From Achromobacter anxifer (GTDB lineage Bacteria > Pseudomonadota > Gammaproteobacteria > Burkholderiales > Burkholderiaceae_B): a stretch of 64,000 nt of DNA. Below are positions 52,122 through 61,658 of the stretch, one piece after another (position 1 is the stretch's first letter; each line of letters opens with the position of its first letter). The notes beneath the pieces are model-generated. The model saw only the letters and a program-made list of their open reading frames with translations. It ran no database searches and was not told the DNA's origin. A program made the translations under genes and the position numbers. Location: positions 1-64,000 of the forward strand of contig NZ_CAHLAR010000007.1 of assembly GCF_903652925.1 (NCBI RefSeq). Direction: 5' to 3'.

Positions 52122-53158
52122 GCCGGCCTCCCCAGCTGTTCCATGCGATCAGCTTCCCAGCAGGCCACCGCATGGCCGTTGGCGCGCGTCTGCATGGGCG
52201 GCGCCTGCGTGGCGCAACGCGCGGTGGCGTAGGCGCAGCGCGGCGCGAACGCGCAGCCGACGACCGGCGCGCGCAAGGACGGCACCATGCCCGGAATCTC
52301 CTGCAGGGCCTGCGGCGCGGCGGAGTCGCGCCATGCGCCTCGGCGCGGGATGGCGGCCATCAGGCCGCGCGTGTAGGGGTGCAGCGGGTTGACGAACAGC
52401 TCTTCCACCTTGGCTTCTTCGACGGTGTTGCCCGCGTACATCACGATGACGCGGTGGGCCATTTCGGCCACCACGCCCAGGTCGTGGGTGATGAGCATCA
52501 TCGCCGCGCCGGTCTGCCGGTTCAGGTCCGCCATCAGCTCCAGGATCTGCGCCTGCACCGTGACGTCCAGCGCCGTGGTGGGCTCATCCGCGATCATCAG
52601 GCGCGGCGAACAGGCCAGGGCCATGGCGATCATGACCCGCTGGCGCATGCCGCCAGACAGGCGGTGCGGGTACTCGCGCGCCTGGCGGGCGGGGTCCGCG
52701 ATGCGCACGCGCTCCAGCAGCTCGACGGCGCGGTCCCAGGCCGCGCGCCGGCTCATGCCCTTGTGCAATTGCAGCGTCTCGGCCACCTGGTCGCCGATCC
52801 GCAGCACGGGATTGAGCGAGGTCATGGGCTCCTGGAAGATCATCGAGATGTCGCGCCCGCGCACCTCGGCCAGTTCGCGCGGCGACAGGGCCAGCAGGTC
52901 GCGGCCCTCGAAGCGGATCTCGCCGTCGACCACGCGGCCCGCGGCGCGCGGGATCAGGCGCAGGATGGACAGCGCGGTCACGCTCTTGCCGCAGCCCGAT
53001 TCCCCCACCACGCCCAGCACCTCGCCCGGCCACAGGTCCAGCGACATGCCATTCACGGCATGGATGACGGTATCGTCCTTGTAGAAGCGCGTATGCAGCC
53101 CCCGCACGCTCAGCAGCGGTTCGGCGGGCATTCCAGCGCGCGCGATCGTGGCATCCAT
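52118..53158 (-). CDS. Dipeptide/oligopeptide ABC transporter ATP-binding protein (DppD-like)
   Basis: ABC ATPase of the DppD/OppD type, 346 residues. Walker A is [13 protein letters not shown] (about 54-66), with [13 protein letters not shown], the signature [15 protein letters not shown] and Walker [15 protein letters not shown]. The C-terminal Cys-rich extension [14 protein letters not shown] is normal for the family. The gene starts four bases after the DppC-like stop and overlaps the DppF-like start, so it is one transcript. Confidence 0.92.
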   Translation of the reverse strand: MDATIARAGMPAEPLLSVRGLHTRFYKDDTVIHAVNGMSLDLWPGEVLGVVGESGCGKSVTALSILRLIPRAAGRVVDGEIRFEGRDLLALSPRELAEVRGRDISMIFQEPMTSLNPVLRIGDQVAETLQLHKGMSRRAAWDRAVELLERVRIADPARQAREYPHRLSGGMRQRVMIAMALACSPRLMIADEPTTALDVTVQAQILELMADLNRQTGAAMMLITHDLGVVAEMAHRVIVMYAGNTVEEAKVEELFVNPLHPYTRGLMAAIPRRGAWRDSAAPQALQEIPGMVPSLRAPVVGCAFAPRCAYATARCATQAPPMQTRANGHAVACWEADRMEQLGRPA

Positions 53159-53161
53159 CGC

Positions 53162-54034
53162 TCAGAGTCTCCTCGATGCGCGCGGGTCCAGGCTGTCGCG
53201 CAGCCCGTCGCCCAGCAGGTTGACCGCCAGCACGGTAAGCGCCAGGCCTATGCCCGGGAAGAAGATGGCCCAGGGCGCGATCTGGAAGTACGAGCGAGCC
53301 CCGGCAATGATGTTGCCCCAGCTCGGCACCTCCGGCGGCACGCCGGCGCCGATGAAGCTCAGGCCGGCTTCGGTCAGGATGGCCGACGCGCACACATAGG
53401 TCGCCTGCACGATCAGCGGCGACAGCGCATTGGGCACGATGTGGCGCACCATGATGAGCGGCTGGCGCGTGCCGGCCGCGATGGCCGCGATCACGTAGGG
53501 CTGGCTGCGCAGGGTCAGCACCACGCTGCGCACCAGCCGCACCACGTTCGGAATCTGCGGCACGGTAATGGCCACGATGACCAGCAGCATGCCGCCGCGC
53601 ACCAGCGTGGTAAGCGCGATAGCCAACAGGATCGAAGGGATGGCCATCAGCGCGTCCATGAAGCGCATGACGACCATGTCGATGCGGCGGTAAAAGCCGC
53701 AGACCACGCCCAGCACCAGTCCGATGAAGGCGCTGAGCAGCGCCACGCTCACGCCCACCACCAGCGAGACGCGCGCGCCCTGCAAGGTGCGCGCATAGAT
53801 GTCGCGGCCCAGCTGGTCGGCGCCGAACCAGAGATTGGCCGACGGCGGACGCAAGCGGTTCAACGGCGAGATGGCCTGGGCGCTGGCGGTCAGCCAGGGC
53901 GATGCGATGGCGATGATGACCAGTACGATCAGCAACGCGCCGCCGCATACCAGCGCGGGGCGGCCGCGCAGGAACCTGGGCATCCACACGCGGCGCGCCG
54001 GGCCAGTCATGACGAAATTGGGATTGGCGGACAT
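53162..54034 (-). CDS. Dipeptide/oligopeptide ABC transporter permease (DppC-like)
   Basis: Inner-membrane permease of the DppC/OppC type, 290 residues, with an N-terminal cytosolic lead, one early helix (about 30-50) and five more. Typical stretches are WFGADQLGRDIYARTLQGARVSL, then FMDALMAIPSILLAIAL and the EAA-like loop with GLSFIGAGVPPEVPSWGN. It ends four bases before the DppD-like start. It pairs with the DppB-like protein to form the membrane channel. Confidence 0.92.
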   Translation of the reverse strand: MSANPNFVMTGPARRVWMPRFLRGRPALVCGGALLIVLVIIAIASPWLTASAQAISPLNRLRPPSANLWFGADQLGRDIYARTLQGARVSLVVGVSVALLSAFIGLVLGVVCGFYRRIDMVVMRFMDALMAIPSILLAIALTTLVRGGMLLVIVAITVPQIPNVVRLVRSVVLTLRSQPYVIAAIAAGTRQPLIMVRHIVPNALSPLIVQATYVCASAILTEAGLSFIGAGVPPEVPSWGNIIAGARSYFQIAPWAIFFPGIGLALTVLAVNLLGDGLRDSLDPRASRRL

Positions 54035-54038
54035 GGCG

Positions 54039-54980
54039 TCAGTACTCGATGCGCGGGTCGAGGATCGGATACAGCAGGTCGATCAGCAGATTGATCACGA
54101 CGTAGACGGCGGAAAAAAGCAGGATCAGCGCCTGGATGATGGGATAGTCGCGGCTGAGGATGGCATCCACCGTCAGGCGTCCCAGGCCCGGAATGTTGAA
54201 GACCGTCTCGGTGATGACGACCCCGCTGATCAGCAGCGTGATGCCGATGCCAGCGATGGTCACCACCGGCACGGCTGCGTTGGAAAAGGCATGGCGCAGC
54301 AACAGCGCGCGCGTGCGCACGCCCTTGGCCTGGGCCGTGCGGATGTAGTCTTCGGACAGCACGTCCAGCATGCTGGCGCGCGTGGTGCGCGCCAGCAGCG
54401 CGACATAGGTGAACGACAGCGACAGGGTCGGCAGCGCCAGGCCCTGCAGCCAGGGCAGCACGCCTTGCGACAGCGGCCGGTAGCCCTGCACCGGGAACCA
54501 GCCCAGCTTCATCGAGAAGAAGTAGATCAGCGCATACGCCACCAGGAACACCGGCAGCGAAAAGCCCAGGATGGCCAGCACCATGGTGAAGCGGTCGACC
54601 CAGGTGCGCGAGCCCCAGGCCGCCGCGATGCCCAACGGCAGCGAGATCAGCAGCGCCACCGCCATGGTCGACAGCGCCAGCGACAGCGTGGGCTCGACGC
54701 GCTGCGCGATCAGCGACGAGATCGGCATGTTGCTGATGATGGACCGCCCCAGGTCCCCTTGCAGCAGCGTCCCCGCCCAGATGAAGAACTGCTCCAGCAA
54801 GGGGCGGTCCAGGCCCAACGCTGCGCGGATGCGCTCGATGTCGGCCGCCGACGCGTGCTCGCCCGCGATGACCGCCGCGGGGTCGCCGGGCGTCAGGCGC
54901 AACAGCAGAAACACCAATACGGCGACGATGACGACGACCGGCACCGTGGCCAGCAGGCGCCGCAAGATATGACTCGCCAC
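54039..54980 (-). CDS. Dipeptide/oligopeptide ABC transporter permease (DppB-like)
   Basis: Inner-membrane permease of the DppB/OppB type, 313 residues, six helices. The start LRRLLATVPVVVIVAVLVF, PGDPAAVIAGEHAS in the first loop and RTTRASMLDVLSEDYIRTA ARAKG-type coupling segment (RTTRASMLDVLSEDYIRTAQ) match the family. The start codon is a GTG at 54978-54980 with GGAG placed well upstream. The gap to the binding-protein gene is 94 bases. Confidence 0.9.
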   Translation of the reverse strand: MASHILRRLLATVPVVVIVAVLVFLLLRLTPGDPAAVIAGEHASAADIERIRAALGLDRPLLEQFFIWAGTLLQGDLGRSIISNMPISSLIAQRVEPTLSLALSTMAVALLISLPLGIAAAWGSRTWVDRFTMVLAILGFSLPVFLVAYALIYFFSMKLGWFPVQGYRPLSQGVLPWLQGLALPTLSLSFTYVALLARTTRASMLDVLSEDYIRTAQAKGVRTRALLLRHAFSNAAVPVVTIAGIGITLLISGVVITETVFNIPGLGRLTVDAILSRDYPIIQALILLFSAVYVVINLLIDLLYPILDPRIEY

Positions 54981-55074
54981 GAACTACTCCTGCGGAAAAC
55001 TGGGGCGGGCCCGCCGCCGGGCCGGAGCCGCGCTGTGGGCCCCGCCCCGACGAACCAGGCGGGAAACGCCCTGG

Positions 55075-56664
55075 CTACTTGACTGCAATGTTCCAGAACG
55101 CAAAAGCGTTCGGCAGCTTGAGGATGCCGCTGAGCCGGTCGCTGCGATAGGCGACGGGCTGGGTCCATTGGCCGAACGAGATGTAGGGCACGGATTCGTC
55201 GGCCCGGTCCTGCAGGGCCTGCGCGATGCGGCGGCGGTCATCCAGCGACGAGGCCGTGGCGAACTCGTCGCGCAGGGCTTCGATCTTTTCATCGCAAGGC
55301 CAGCCGAACCAGGCCTTTTCGCAGGTGGCGGCCAGGCCCAGGTTGGTCAGCGGATTGGCGGCCGTCATGCCGGACTGGTTGCTGATGAAGATGTTCCAGC
55401 CCCCTTCCGACGGCTTGCCCTTGTTGGGGCGGCGCGCCACGATGGAAGCCCAATCCATGGACTGCAGGTCCACGTTCAGGCCCGCTTCGCGCATCACCTG
55501 CGCCGTCACCATGGCGGCGGCGCTGGACAGCGCGCTGTCGGTGGGATTCAGGATGACGATGGGTTCGCCCTTGTAGCCGGCTTCCTGGAACAGGCGCTTG
55601 GCGGTCTCGACACGCGCCTTGTCGCTGGCGTAGGTCAGCTTGCTGTGCGTCTGCAAGGGCGAACCGCAGACGAAGACCGAATCGCACACCTGATAGAAAT
55701 CGGGATTGCCGACGATGGCGCGCATGTAGGTCTCTTGATTGACCAGCGCCGCCATGGCCTGGCGGGCCTTGACGTTGTCGAACGGCGGCTGCAGGTGATT
55801 CATGCGCAGGATGCCCTGGATGCCGAAGGTCGCGGTGGTGTCGACCTTTACGCCCTTGGCTTCGCGCAGCATCGGGATGAAGTCGGCCTGGGGAGTTTCG
55901 ATGAAGTCGATCTCGCCGTTCATCAGCGCCGCCTGGGCGGTCTGCTGGTCGGGCATCACCAGCCATTCGATGCGCTCGGCCTTGGCAATCTTGCCGCCGG
56001 CGGTGCCGCTGGGCGGTTCATTGCGCGGCACGTAGTCCGTGTTCTTGACGTAGACGGTCTTGCTGCCCGGCACCCATTCCGCGCTCACGAACTTGTAGGG
56101 CCCGGAGCCCACGGCTTCGCGGATCTGTTCCGACGGGCTGGTCTGCGCCAGGCGCTTGGGCATCATCGCCGGGAAATTGCTGCCGGTCTTGGCCAGCGCG
56201 TCCAGCAGGTAACCGAAGGGCGCCTTCAGCACGATGCGAAAGGAACGGTCATCGATGACGGAAATATCGGTCGCCAGCGCGGCGATGCGCTGGCCCAGCG
56301 TATCGCGCACCCACCAGCGCTGGATCGACGCCACGCAATCCTCGGCCTTCACCGGCTGCCCGTCGTGCCACTTCAGGCCCTCGCGCAGGGTGAAGGTATA
56401 GGTCAGCTTGTCGTCGCTGAGCTGGTAGGACTCGACCATCTGGGGCTTGGCCACCAGGTCCTGGTCCCACGAGAACAGCGTGTCGTAGACCATCATGCCG
56501 TGCAGCAGCGAGATGTCGGAGGTGGTCTGGATCGGGTCCAGGTTGGTCAAGGCGGCGTTCATCACGGCCTTGAGCGGCCTGGCCTCGCCCGCGGCGCCGG
56601 CGGGGGCCGCCAACGCCAAGCCCATGGCCAGCGCCAGGGCAATATTTCTGCTCAGCTGCTTCAT
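55075..56664 (-). CDS. Peptide-type ABC transporter substrate-binding protein (DppA-like)
   Basis: Periplasmic binding protein, family 5, 529 residues. The signal peptide (about 1-24, ending AGAA) is followed by LKAVMNAALTNLDPIQTT and the family block LTYTFTLREGLKWHDGQPVKAEDCVASIQRW (in two parts: FTLREGLKWHDGQPVKAED). It carries TRKxxYxxN-like features at PNAFAFWNIAV. Substrates of this family range from peptides to nickel and opines. AAAGGGA precedes the ATG. Its place after an M81 peptidase suggests a peptide-like ligand. Confidence 0.9.
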   Translation of the reverse strand: MKQLSRNIALALAMGLALAAPAGAAGEARPLKAVMNAALTNLDPIQTTSDISLLHGMMVYDTLFSWDQDLVAKPQMVESYQLSDDKLTYTFTLREGLKWHDGQPVKAEDCVASIQRWWVRDTLGQRIAALATDISVIDDRSFRIVLKAPFGYLLDALAKTGSNFPAMMPKRLAQTSPSEQIREAVGSGPYKFVSAEWVPGSKTVYVKNTDYVPRNEPPSGTAGGKIAKAERIEWLVMPDQQTAQAALMNGEIDFIETPQADFIPMLREAKGVKVDTTATFGIQGILRMNHLQPPFDNVKARQAMAALVNQETYMRAIVGNPDFYQVCDSVFVCGSPLQTHSKLTYASDKARVETAKRLFQEAGYKGEPIVILNPTDSALSSAAAMVTAQVMREAGLNVDLQSMDWASIVARRPNKGKPSEGGWNIFISNQSGMTAANPLTNLGLAATCEKAWFGWPCDEKIEALRDEFATASSLDDRRRIAQALQDRADESVPYISFGQWTQPVAYRSDRLSGILKLPNAFAFWNIAVK

Positions 56665-56752
56665 GCTCGTTTTCCCTTTGGTTTTTAGTTTGTTCGTGGC
56701 GGAGCTGCCGCGCCTTGCGGCCGCCACGATTTACGAGTTTTGGGCAACGCGC

Positions 56753-58225
56753 CTAGATGTCGTCCAACGGCCAGATCGGACGGCGGATCCGGCGATAGGG
56801 GCGGCCCTTGAAATCCTTGGTGCACAGCGCGCCGGCGTCCACTTCCAGGACCTCGCGCGCAATCGGCTGGAAGGCCGCGCGGAAATGCTGCATGGACTTC
56901 ACCACCAGCGTCGACTTGCGGGTCGGATCGATGCCCAGCGAAGTGAACTGGCCGAGGTCGGTCGCCTGGCCGTTGTGGCTGATCAGCACGATATCGATGC
57001 CGCCGACGCGGAACACCACGCTCAGGCCGTAGTTGCGGGCCACGCCGCCGCCCATCGGACCATGGGCAACGAAGCGCCCGTCGCTGACGGTGGCCACATA
57101 GCCCGTCAAGGCCAGCGGCTCGCCGCCCTGGCTGGAATCGGTCTTGCCGCCCACCATCAGGGTCACCGTGCTGCCCACGCCGGCCGCCGCGGCCTCGCGC
57201 GCCGCCTGCGGATCGCAGATCGCATAGAACCCCACGTTCTGCAGGTCCGCGGCGATCATGGCCTTCAGCAAGGTGGTGCTGTCGCCGTAGGCGCCGGCGC
57301 CGGGATTGTCGGCGTAGTCGGCGATGACCAGGGGCTTGCCGCTGGCGTCGGGCTGCGCGGCCCGGCGCACGGCCTCGTCCAGCGGCGTGAAATGGATGGT
57401 CGAGTAATGGCGTTCCTGCCAGACATAGTCCATCAGGTTTTCAGCGATGGCCTGGCCCGCGGCCAGGTCGCCATCGACCGTTACCGCCACCGACGGGCCG
57501 ATGTCGTGCACGTCGGCGGAGGAAAAGCCCGCCTGGATGCTGACCGCCAGCGCCTGGCCTTCGGCCTCCAGCGCGTCGGCGCGGCGCAGCAGCTCCACCA
57601 TGGGCGCGGACGTCGTCCGGCCGCCATCCAGCGCGTACAGGATGGGGCGGCGCGCCAGGGCCACACGCGGCTGGATCTCGCCCGCCATGGCGCGCGCCAG
57701 CAGCTTCGCGCCCTGCCAGGTGCGCTCGTATTGGTCGATGTGGGGATAGGTACGGTAGGCGATCAGGGCGCTGGCGCAGTCCGCCATCTGCTGCGTCATC
57801 GTGGCATGCAGATCCAGCACCGCGACGACCGGCACCTGCGCGCCGATGCGTTCGCGCAGGCGCTGCAACAGCTCGCCCTCGCCGTCATCGTGGCTGGCGA
57901 CGCTCATGGCGCCATGCAGATGCAGCAACACGCCGTCGACCTGGTCCGCCGCGCCCAGGATGCGGCGACAGGCATCGTCGAAGAATTCATCCGTGACGCG
58001 GCCCGAGGGATTGGCCGATGCGACCAGCGGATGGGCCAGCGTCCAGCCGAATTCGTCGGCGGCCTCGAATGCCGCGCCCATGGCCGAACGCGTGCCGCGA
58101 TACTGGCGCGGCACGTCTTCATCGAAGCACAGCGCGCCGCCCTGGAATTCCTCCAGTCCCGTCGGACGGATGCTGAAGGTGTTCGTCTCGTGCATGAATT
58201 CCGCAACCAGCACGCGCTTTGCCAT
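56753..58225 (-). CDS. M81-family metallopeptidase (MlrC-like)
   Basis: Peptidase of the M81/MlrC family, 490 residues. The opening VLVAEFMHETNTFS (about 6-19), LLHLHGAM (about 100-107) and VLDLHATMTQQM (about 136-147) carry the His/Asp residues of the predicted zinc site; the C-terminal MlrC part is complete. MlrC degrades linearised microcystin, and relatives act on other unusual peptides. No signal peptide, so it acts in the cytosol on imported material. AGGAAGG precedes the ATG. It is first in an operon with the peptide-type ABC transporter and diverges from a LysR gene. Confidence 0.87.
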   Translation of the reverse strand: MAKRVLVAEFMHETNTFSIRPTGLEEFQGGALCFDEDVPRQYRGTRSAMGAAFEAADEFGWTLAHPLVASANPSGRVTDEFFDDACRRILGAADQVDGVLLHLHGAMSVASHDDGEGELLQRLRERIGAQVPVVAVLDLHATMTQQMADCASALIAYRTYPHIDQYERTWQGAKLLARAMAGEIQPRVALARRPILYALDGGRTTSAPMVELLRRADALEAEGQALAVSIQAGFSSADVHDIGPSVAVTVDGDLAAGQAIAENLMDYVWQERHYSTIHFTPLDEAVRRAAQPDASGKPLVIADYADNPGAGAYGDSTTLLKAMIAADLQNVGFYAICDPQAAREAAAAGVGSTVTLMVGGKTDSSQGGEPLALTGYVATVSDGRFVAHGPMGGGVARNYGLSVVFRVGGIDIVLISHNGQATDLGQFTSLGIDPTRKSTLVVKSMQHFRAAFQPIAREVLEVDAGALCTKDFKGRPYRRIRRPIWPLDDI

Positions 58226-58368
58226 CTCGGGCCTTCCTATGCTCAAACACTGCATGCGAGAGCGGGCCGACACGTTCGGCCCGCAGTGGCATTTATGATG
58301 GCATGTAGAATCTTCATCCTCAAAATATCAAATTCACAGCATTCCATCCGACCTTGATATGTGTTGCC

Positions 58369-59271
58369 ATGTCAGCCAGCCTTCGTCATATTGAGATCTT
58401 CCATGCCGTCATGACGACGGGCAGCGTGACGCGGTCGGCGGCCCTGCTGCGCACTTCGCAACCCACCATCAGCCGCGAATTGAAAGCGCTGGAACGCGCG
58501 CTGGGACTGCGGCTGTTCAACCGCCAGGGCCGCACGCTGAGCCCGACGCAGGAAGCGGTGGAATTGCATACGCAAGTGGAGCGCTCGTATGCCGGCCTGG
58601 ACCAGATCATGCGCGCGGCCTCGGCCATCAAGGACCACACGCTGGGGCATATCCAGGTCATCTGCCTGTCCACGTATGCGCAGACCTTCCTGCCCGTGGT
58701 CTGCCGCGAGTTCCTGGCGGTGCATCCGGGCGTCAGGCTGACCATCCATTCCAACGGGCAGACCGAAGTCATGGACGCCCTGTCCCGGCAACGCTACGAC
58801 CTGGGCCTGGCGGAACCCGGCCCGCCGCTGGACAACATCTCGGCGCGCACGCTGCCGGCGGGACAGGAAGTCTGCATCCTGCCCCGGGCGCATCCGCTGA
58901 CCCGCAAGAAGGTACTGCACCCCAAGGATTTCGACGGGGTGGACTGCATCCACTTCCCGGATGACGACGCCTACCGGCGCAACATCGACCAGATGTTCGC
59001 GGAATCAGGCGTGACACGCAGCCTGCGCATCGAAACCTCCAGCAGCGCCGCCGTGTGCGCCATGGTCAAGCAAGGGCTGGGGGTCGCGATCATCAACCCG
59101 TTCTCAGCGCTGGAATGCGCCGGCCGCGAGATCGTGGTGCGGCCGCTCGCCATCAGCGTGGACTACTACCTGACCTTCTACCGCCCCGCGTTCCGGCCGC
59201 AATCGCCGCTGGTGGACGAGTTCGAGTCCATGGTCGAGAACGCGATCAAGGCGCGGGTCCGGCAGATCTGA
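58369..59271 (+). CDS. LysR-family regulator of the M81/ABC operon
   Basis: LysR-type regulator, 300 residues. The helix-turn-helix (about 4-62) contains IEIFHAVMTTGSVTRSAALL and TSQPTISRELKALE, and the effector domain follows (AEPGPPLDNISARTLPAG). The ATG at 58369 gives the standard lead; a TTG 15 bases upstream is less likely. It diverges from the M81 peptidase gene over 143 AT-rich bases, the usual place for a regulator of that operon. Its 3' end is six bases from the facing Bug receptor gene. Confidence 0.88.
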   Translation: MSASLRHIEIFHAVMTTGSVTRSAALLRTSQPTISRELKALERALGLRLFNRQGRTLSPTQEAVELHTQVERSYAGLDQIMRAASAIKDHTLGHIQVICLSTYAQTFLPVVCREFLAVHPGVRLTIHSNGQTEVMDALSRQRYDLGLAEPGPPLDNISARTLPAGQEVCILPRAHPLTRKKVLHPKDFDGVDCIHFPDDDAYRRNIDQMFAESGVTRSLRIETSSSAAVCAMVKQGLGVAIINPFSALECAGREIVVRPLAISVDYYLTFYRPAFRPQSPLVDEFESMVENAIKARVRQI

Positions 59272-59277
59272 CGCCGG

Positions 59278-60243
59278 TCACTCCCGGATCAGCCCGATCG
59301 CCTTGGAAAACAACGCCCGCTGCTCCTGCAGGTAGGCGCCATACTCCTGCGGACCCAGCACGCTGATTTCCGCGCCCATCGTGCCCAGGGTCTTGTTTAC
59401 CTCGCTGCCCTGCTCGGCCACCACCTTGCGCGCGGCATGGTACAAGGCATCGACCACCTGCGGCGGCGTGCCCTTGGGCGCCACCAGGCCGTAGATGGTG
59501 GGACTGCCCACGTCATAGCCCAGTTCACGCAGGGTCGGCACATCGGGATAGGCCGCCAGCCGCTTGCTGCTGAAGACCGCCAGCGGCCGCAAGCCGCCGG
59601 ACTGGATGTGCGCCTGGGCCGGCCCCACCGCCGACACGGCGATATCGGTGTGCCCGCCGAGCAGGGCCGTGACCGCCGGCGTGCTGCCCTGGAAAGGAAT
59701 GTGGCGCAGCTGGACCTTGGCTTCCGATGCAAACGCCTCGCCCAGCAGATGACTGATGCCCATCGCGCCCGAGGTGCCATAGGAAATGCTGTCGGGACGC
59801 GCCTTCGCTTCGGCCACGACATCGGCCAGCGTCTTGTACTTGGACTTTCCGGGCGCGACGATCATCATGCCGCCCAGGGAAATCGCGGCGACCGGGGCAA
59901 AGGAGTCCGTCGTGTACTTGATTTCCTTGTTGGCCAGCGGCACCACCACCAGCGCCCCGGGCGAACTGCCCACGATGGTGTAGCCGTCCGGCGCGGCCGA
60001 GGCCGTGTATGCCGCGCCGATGCCGCCGCCCGCTCCCGGCTTGTAGTTCATCACGATGGGCTGCCCGAGGTATTGCCCCATCTTTTCGGTGATGGGCCGC
60101 AGCATCTGGTCGGTATCGCCCGGCGCGAACGGAATGATCAGCTGCACCGGTTTTTCCGGATAGCCGGCATGCGCCGGAGCGCACAAGGCCAGGCCCAACG
60201 CGAAGGACGCGAACGCGCCGCTCAATCCTTTGAAGCTATGCAT
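59278..60243 (-). CDS. Bug/TctC-family solute-binding receptor
   Basis: Periplasmic Bug-family receptor, 321 residues. The signal peptide (about 1-26, ending AHAG) is followed by PVQLIIPFAPGDTDQMLRPI and GQPIVMNYKPGAGGGIGA, then RHIPFQGSTPAVTALLGGHTD. PGDTDQM replaces the more usual PGGGxD, so the ligand may differ from that of the other two receptors in the window. ACAGGAGACAG precedes the ATG. It is the last gene of the SDR-SDR-CMD operon, 44 bases after the CMD gene, and should bind that pathway's substrate. Confidence 0.87.
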   Translation of the reverse strand: MHSFKGLSGAFASFALGLALCAPAHAGYPEKPVQLIIPFAPGDTDQMLRPITEKMGQYLGQPIVMNYKPGAGGGIGAAYTASAAPDGYTIVGSSPGALVVVPLANKEIKYTTDSFAPVAAISLGGMMIVAPGKSKYKTLADVVAEAKARPDSISYGTSGAMGISHLLGEAFASEAKVQLRHIPFQGSTPAVTALLGGHTDIAVSAVGPAQAHIQSGGLRPLAVFSSKRLAAYPDVPTLRELGYDVGSPTIYGLVAPKGTPPQVVDALYHAARKVVAEQGSEVNKTLGTMGAEISVLGPQEYGAYLQEQRALFSKAIGLIRE

Positions 60244-60287
60244 GTCTGTCTCCTGTATCGTTATTCACCGGCTTGGCAATCAGCCGT

Positions 60288-60800
60288 TCATTCGTGGTCG
60301 ACCTGAATCGCCTCCAGAAAGCGCGACACCATGTTGTAGGCCCCCACCGTGGCCGTGATCTCCACGATCTCCCTGCCGTCGAAAGCCGAACGGACGGCGG
60401 CGAAGGTGGCGTCCCCGACCCGGATCTCGCGCGTCATCTCATCGCAGTACGCCATCGCCGCGCGTTCGTCCGGCGCCAGCGACGCGAAATCTCCAGTTCT
60501 CAGCGCCTCGATCTGGGCCTCGCCGCAGCCCGACCTCAGAGCGATGGGCAGATGCTGCTCGAACTCGTATTCGGCCTGGTTCAGCACCGCAACACGCAGG
60601 ATGAGCATCTCGCGCAACTTGGGTGAAAGCGCGCTCTGCTGGCGTATCGCCGTGAGATAGGCAAGCCAGCCTTGCGCCACCGGCGGACTGTTGAGCAGCA
60701 TCCGATAGAGGTTCGGCAGTCCTGAGCGCTCCCGTTCGATGCGCTCCACCAGCGGCTGGAGCGCCGGCTGGGCAATGTCCGCGTATTCAATTCGTGCCAT
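60288..60800 (-). CDS. Carboxymuconolactone-decarboxylase-family protein
   Basis: CMD/AhpD-family protein, 170 residues. The helical CMD domain (about 30-120) shows SPKLREMLILRVAVLNQAEYEFEQH (split: LSPKLREMLILRVAVLNQ and AEYEFEQHLPIAL), and a second half with ATVGAYNMVSRFLEA. It lacks the CxxC pair of AhpD peroxidases (the position reads NQAEYE), so it is more likely a decarboxylase or lactonase-like enzyme. The ATG at 60798-60800 follows AGGGA. It sits 23 bases after an SDR gene in a catabolic operon. Confidence 0.85.
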   Translation of the reverse strand: MARIEYADIAQPALQPLVERIERERSGLPNLYRMLLNSPPVAQGWLAYLTAIRQQSALSPKLREMLILRVAVLNQAEYEFEQHLPIALRSGCGEAQIEALRTGDFASLAPDERAAMAYCDEMTREIRVGDATFAAVRSAFDGREIVEITATVGAYNMVSRFLEAIQVDHE

Positions 60801-60823
60801 CGTAATTTCCCTGAGGTTGTTCT

Positions 60824-61645
60824 TCAGTCGCAACGGGCGCTCATGCCCCCGTCCACGATCAGCTCGGTTCCCGTGATGAAGCGCGCTTCGTCCGAGGCCA
60901 GAAAGAGCACGGCGTTGGCCGTGTCGCGGCCATCGCCGGAGAGCGGCAGCGGAATGCGGCGGCGGCGCCGTTCCAGCAGGGCTTCGACATCGCCCGCGCT
61001 CTGCTGGCCGGCAAGAAAGGCATCCACCAGCGGCGTGTGCAACTGGCCCGGCAGGACGGTATTGATGCGGACGCCCTTCGCGGCGCATTCCACGCCGGCC
61101 ACGCGTCCGAACTGCATCACGCCGGCCTTGGCGGCGGCATAGCCCACCTGCGGCGCGCCGGTCCAGCGTATGGCCGAGGTCGAGGACACATTGACCACGG
61201 CGCCTGCGCCCTGCGCTTCCATGACGGGCAGGACGTGCCGGCAGGTGGTGAAAACGGAGGTCAGGTTCAGGTCGAGTTGCCGGCGCCAGTCGGCGGGCGA
61301 CAGGGCCGCGGCGCCGCCAGGGATAGGCCCTCCCACGTTGTTGACCAGGATGTCTATCCGTCCGTGGCGCTGCGCCACCGCGGCGACCAGTTCGGCCACC
61401 TGGACCTCGTCGCCCACGTCGCAGATGTGAGTCTCGATGCGGGACCGGCAGTCGCCGGCCAACTCCAGGGTCTCGGGCAAGGACTCCGGCCGCTTGTCCA
61501 CCGCCACCACCCACGCGCCCTCCTGGGCAAAGCGCACGGCGATGGCGCGCCCATTGCCCCAGCCCGGCCCGACGCACCCCGCGCCGAAGATCAGGGCCAC
61601 CTTGCCGGCCAGGCGTCCCGCGCCCGCTTGCTCATGCGCATGCAT
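60824..61645 (-). CDS. Short-chain dehydrogenase/reductase, second of two
   Basis: SDR-family oxidoreductase, 273 residues. The cofactor motif is the extended GAGCVGPGWGNGRAIA (about 21-36) rather than the plain TGxxxGIG. The catalytic residues appear as NVSSTSAIRW (Ser) and QVGYAAAKAGVMQF (Tyr and Lys). NNVGG and the C-terminal ELIVDGGMSARC are standard. An N-terminal lead of about 12 residues precedes the fold. GAGGAGGAGG precedes the ATG. It shares its unusual glycine motif and the QVGYAAAKA stretch with the adjacent SDR, so the two arose by tandem duplication. Confidence 0.87.
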   Translation of the reverse strand: MHAHEQAGAGRLAGKVALIFGAGCVGPGWGNGRAIAVRFAQEGAWVVAVDKRPESLPETLELAGDCRSRIETHICDVGDEVQVAELVAAVAQRHGRIDILVNNVGGPIPGGAAALSPADWRRQLDLNLTSVFTTCRHVLPVMEAQGAGAVVNVSSTSAIRWTGAPQVGYAAAKAGVMQFGRVAGVECAAKGVRINTVLPGQLHTPLVDAFLAGQQSAGDVEALLERRRRRIPLPLSGDGRDTANAVLFLASDEARFITGTELIVDGGMSARCD

Positions 61646-61658
61646 CGTCGCCTCCTCC

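Noticed and set aside
60288-61577. A 429-residue protein fusing an unknown domain to the CMD protein
   Set aside because: The added part is the opposite frame of the SDR gene; the CMD protein has its own ATG and ribosome site at 60800.
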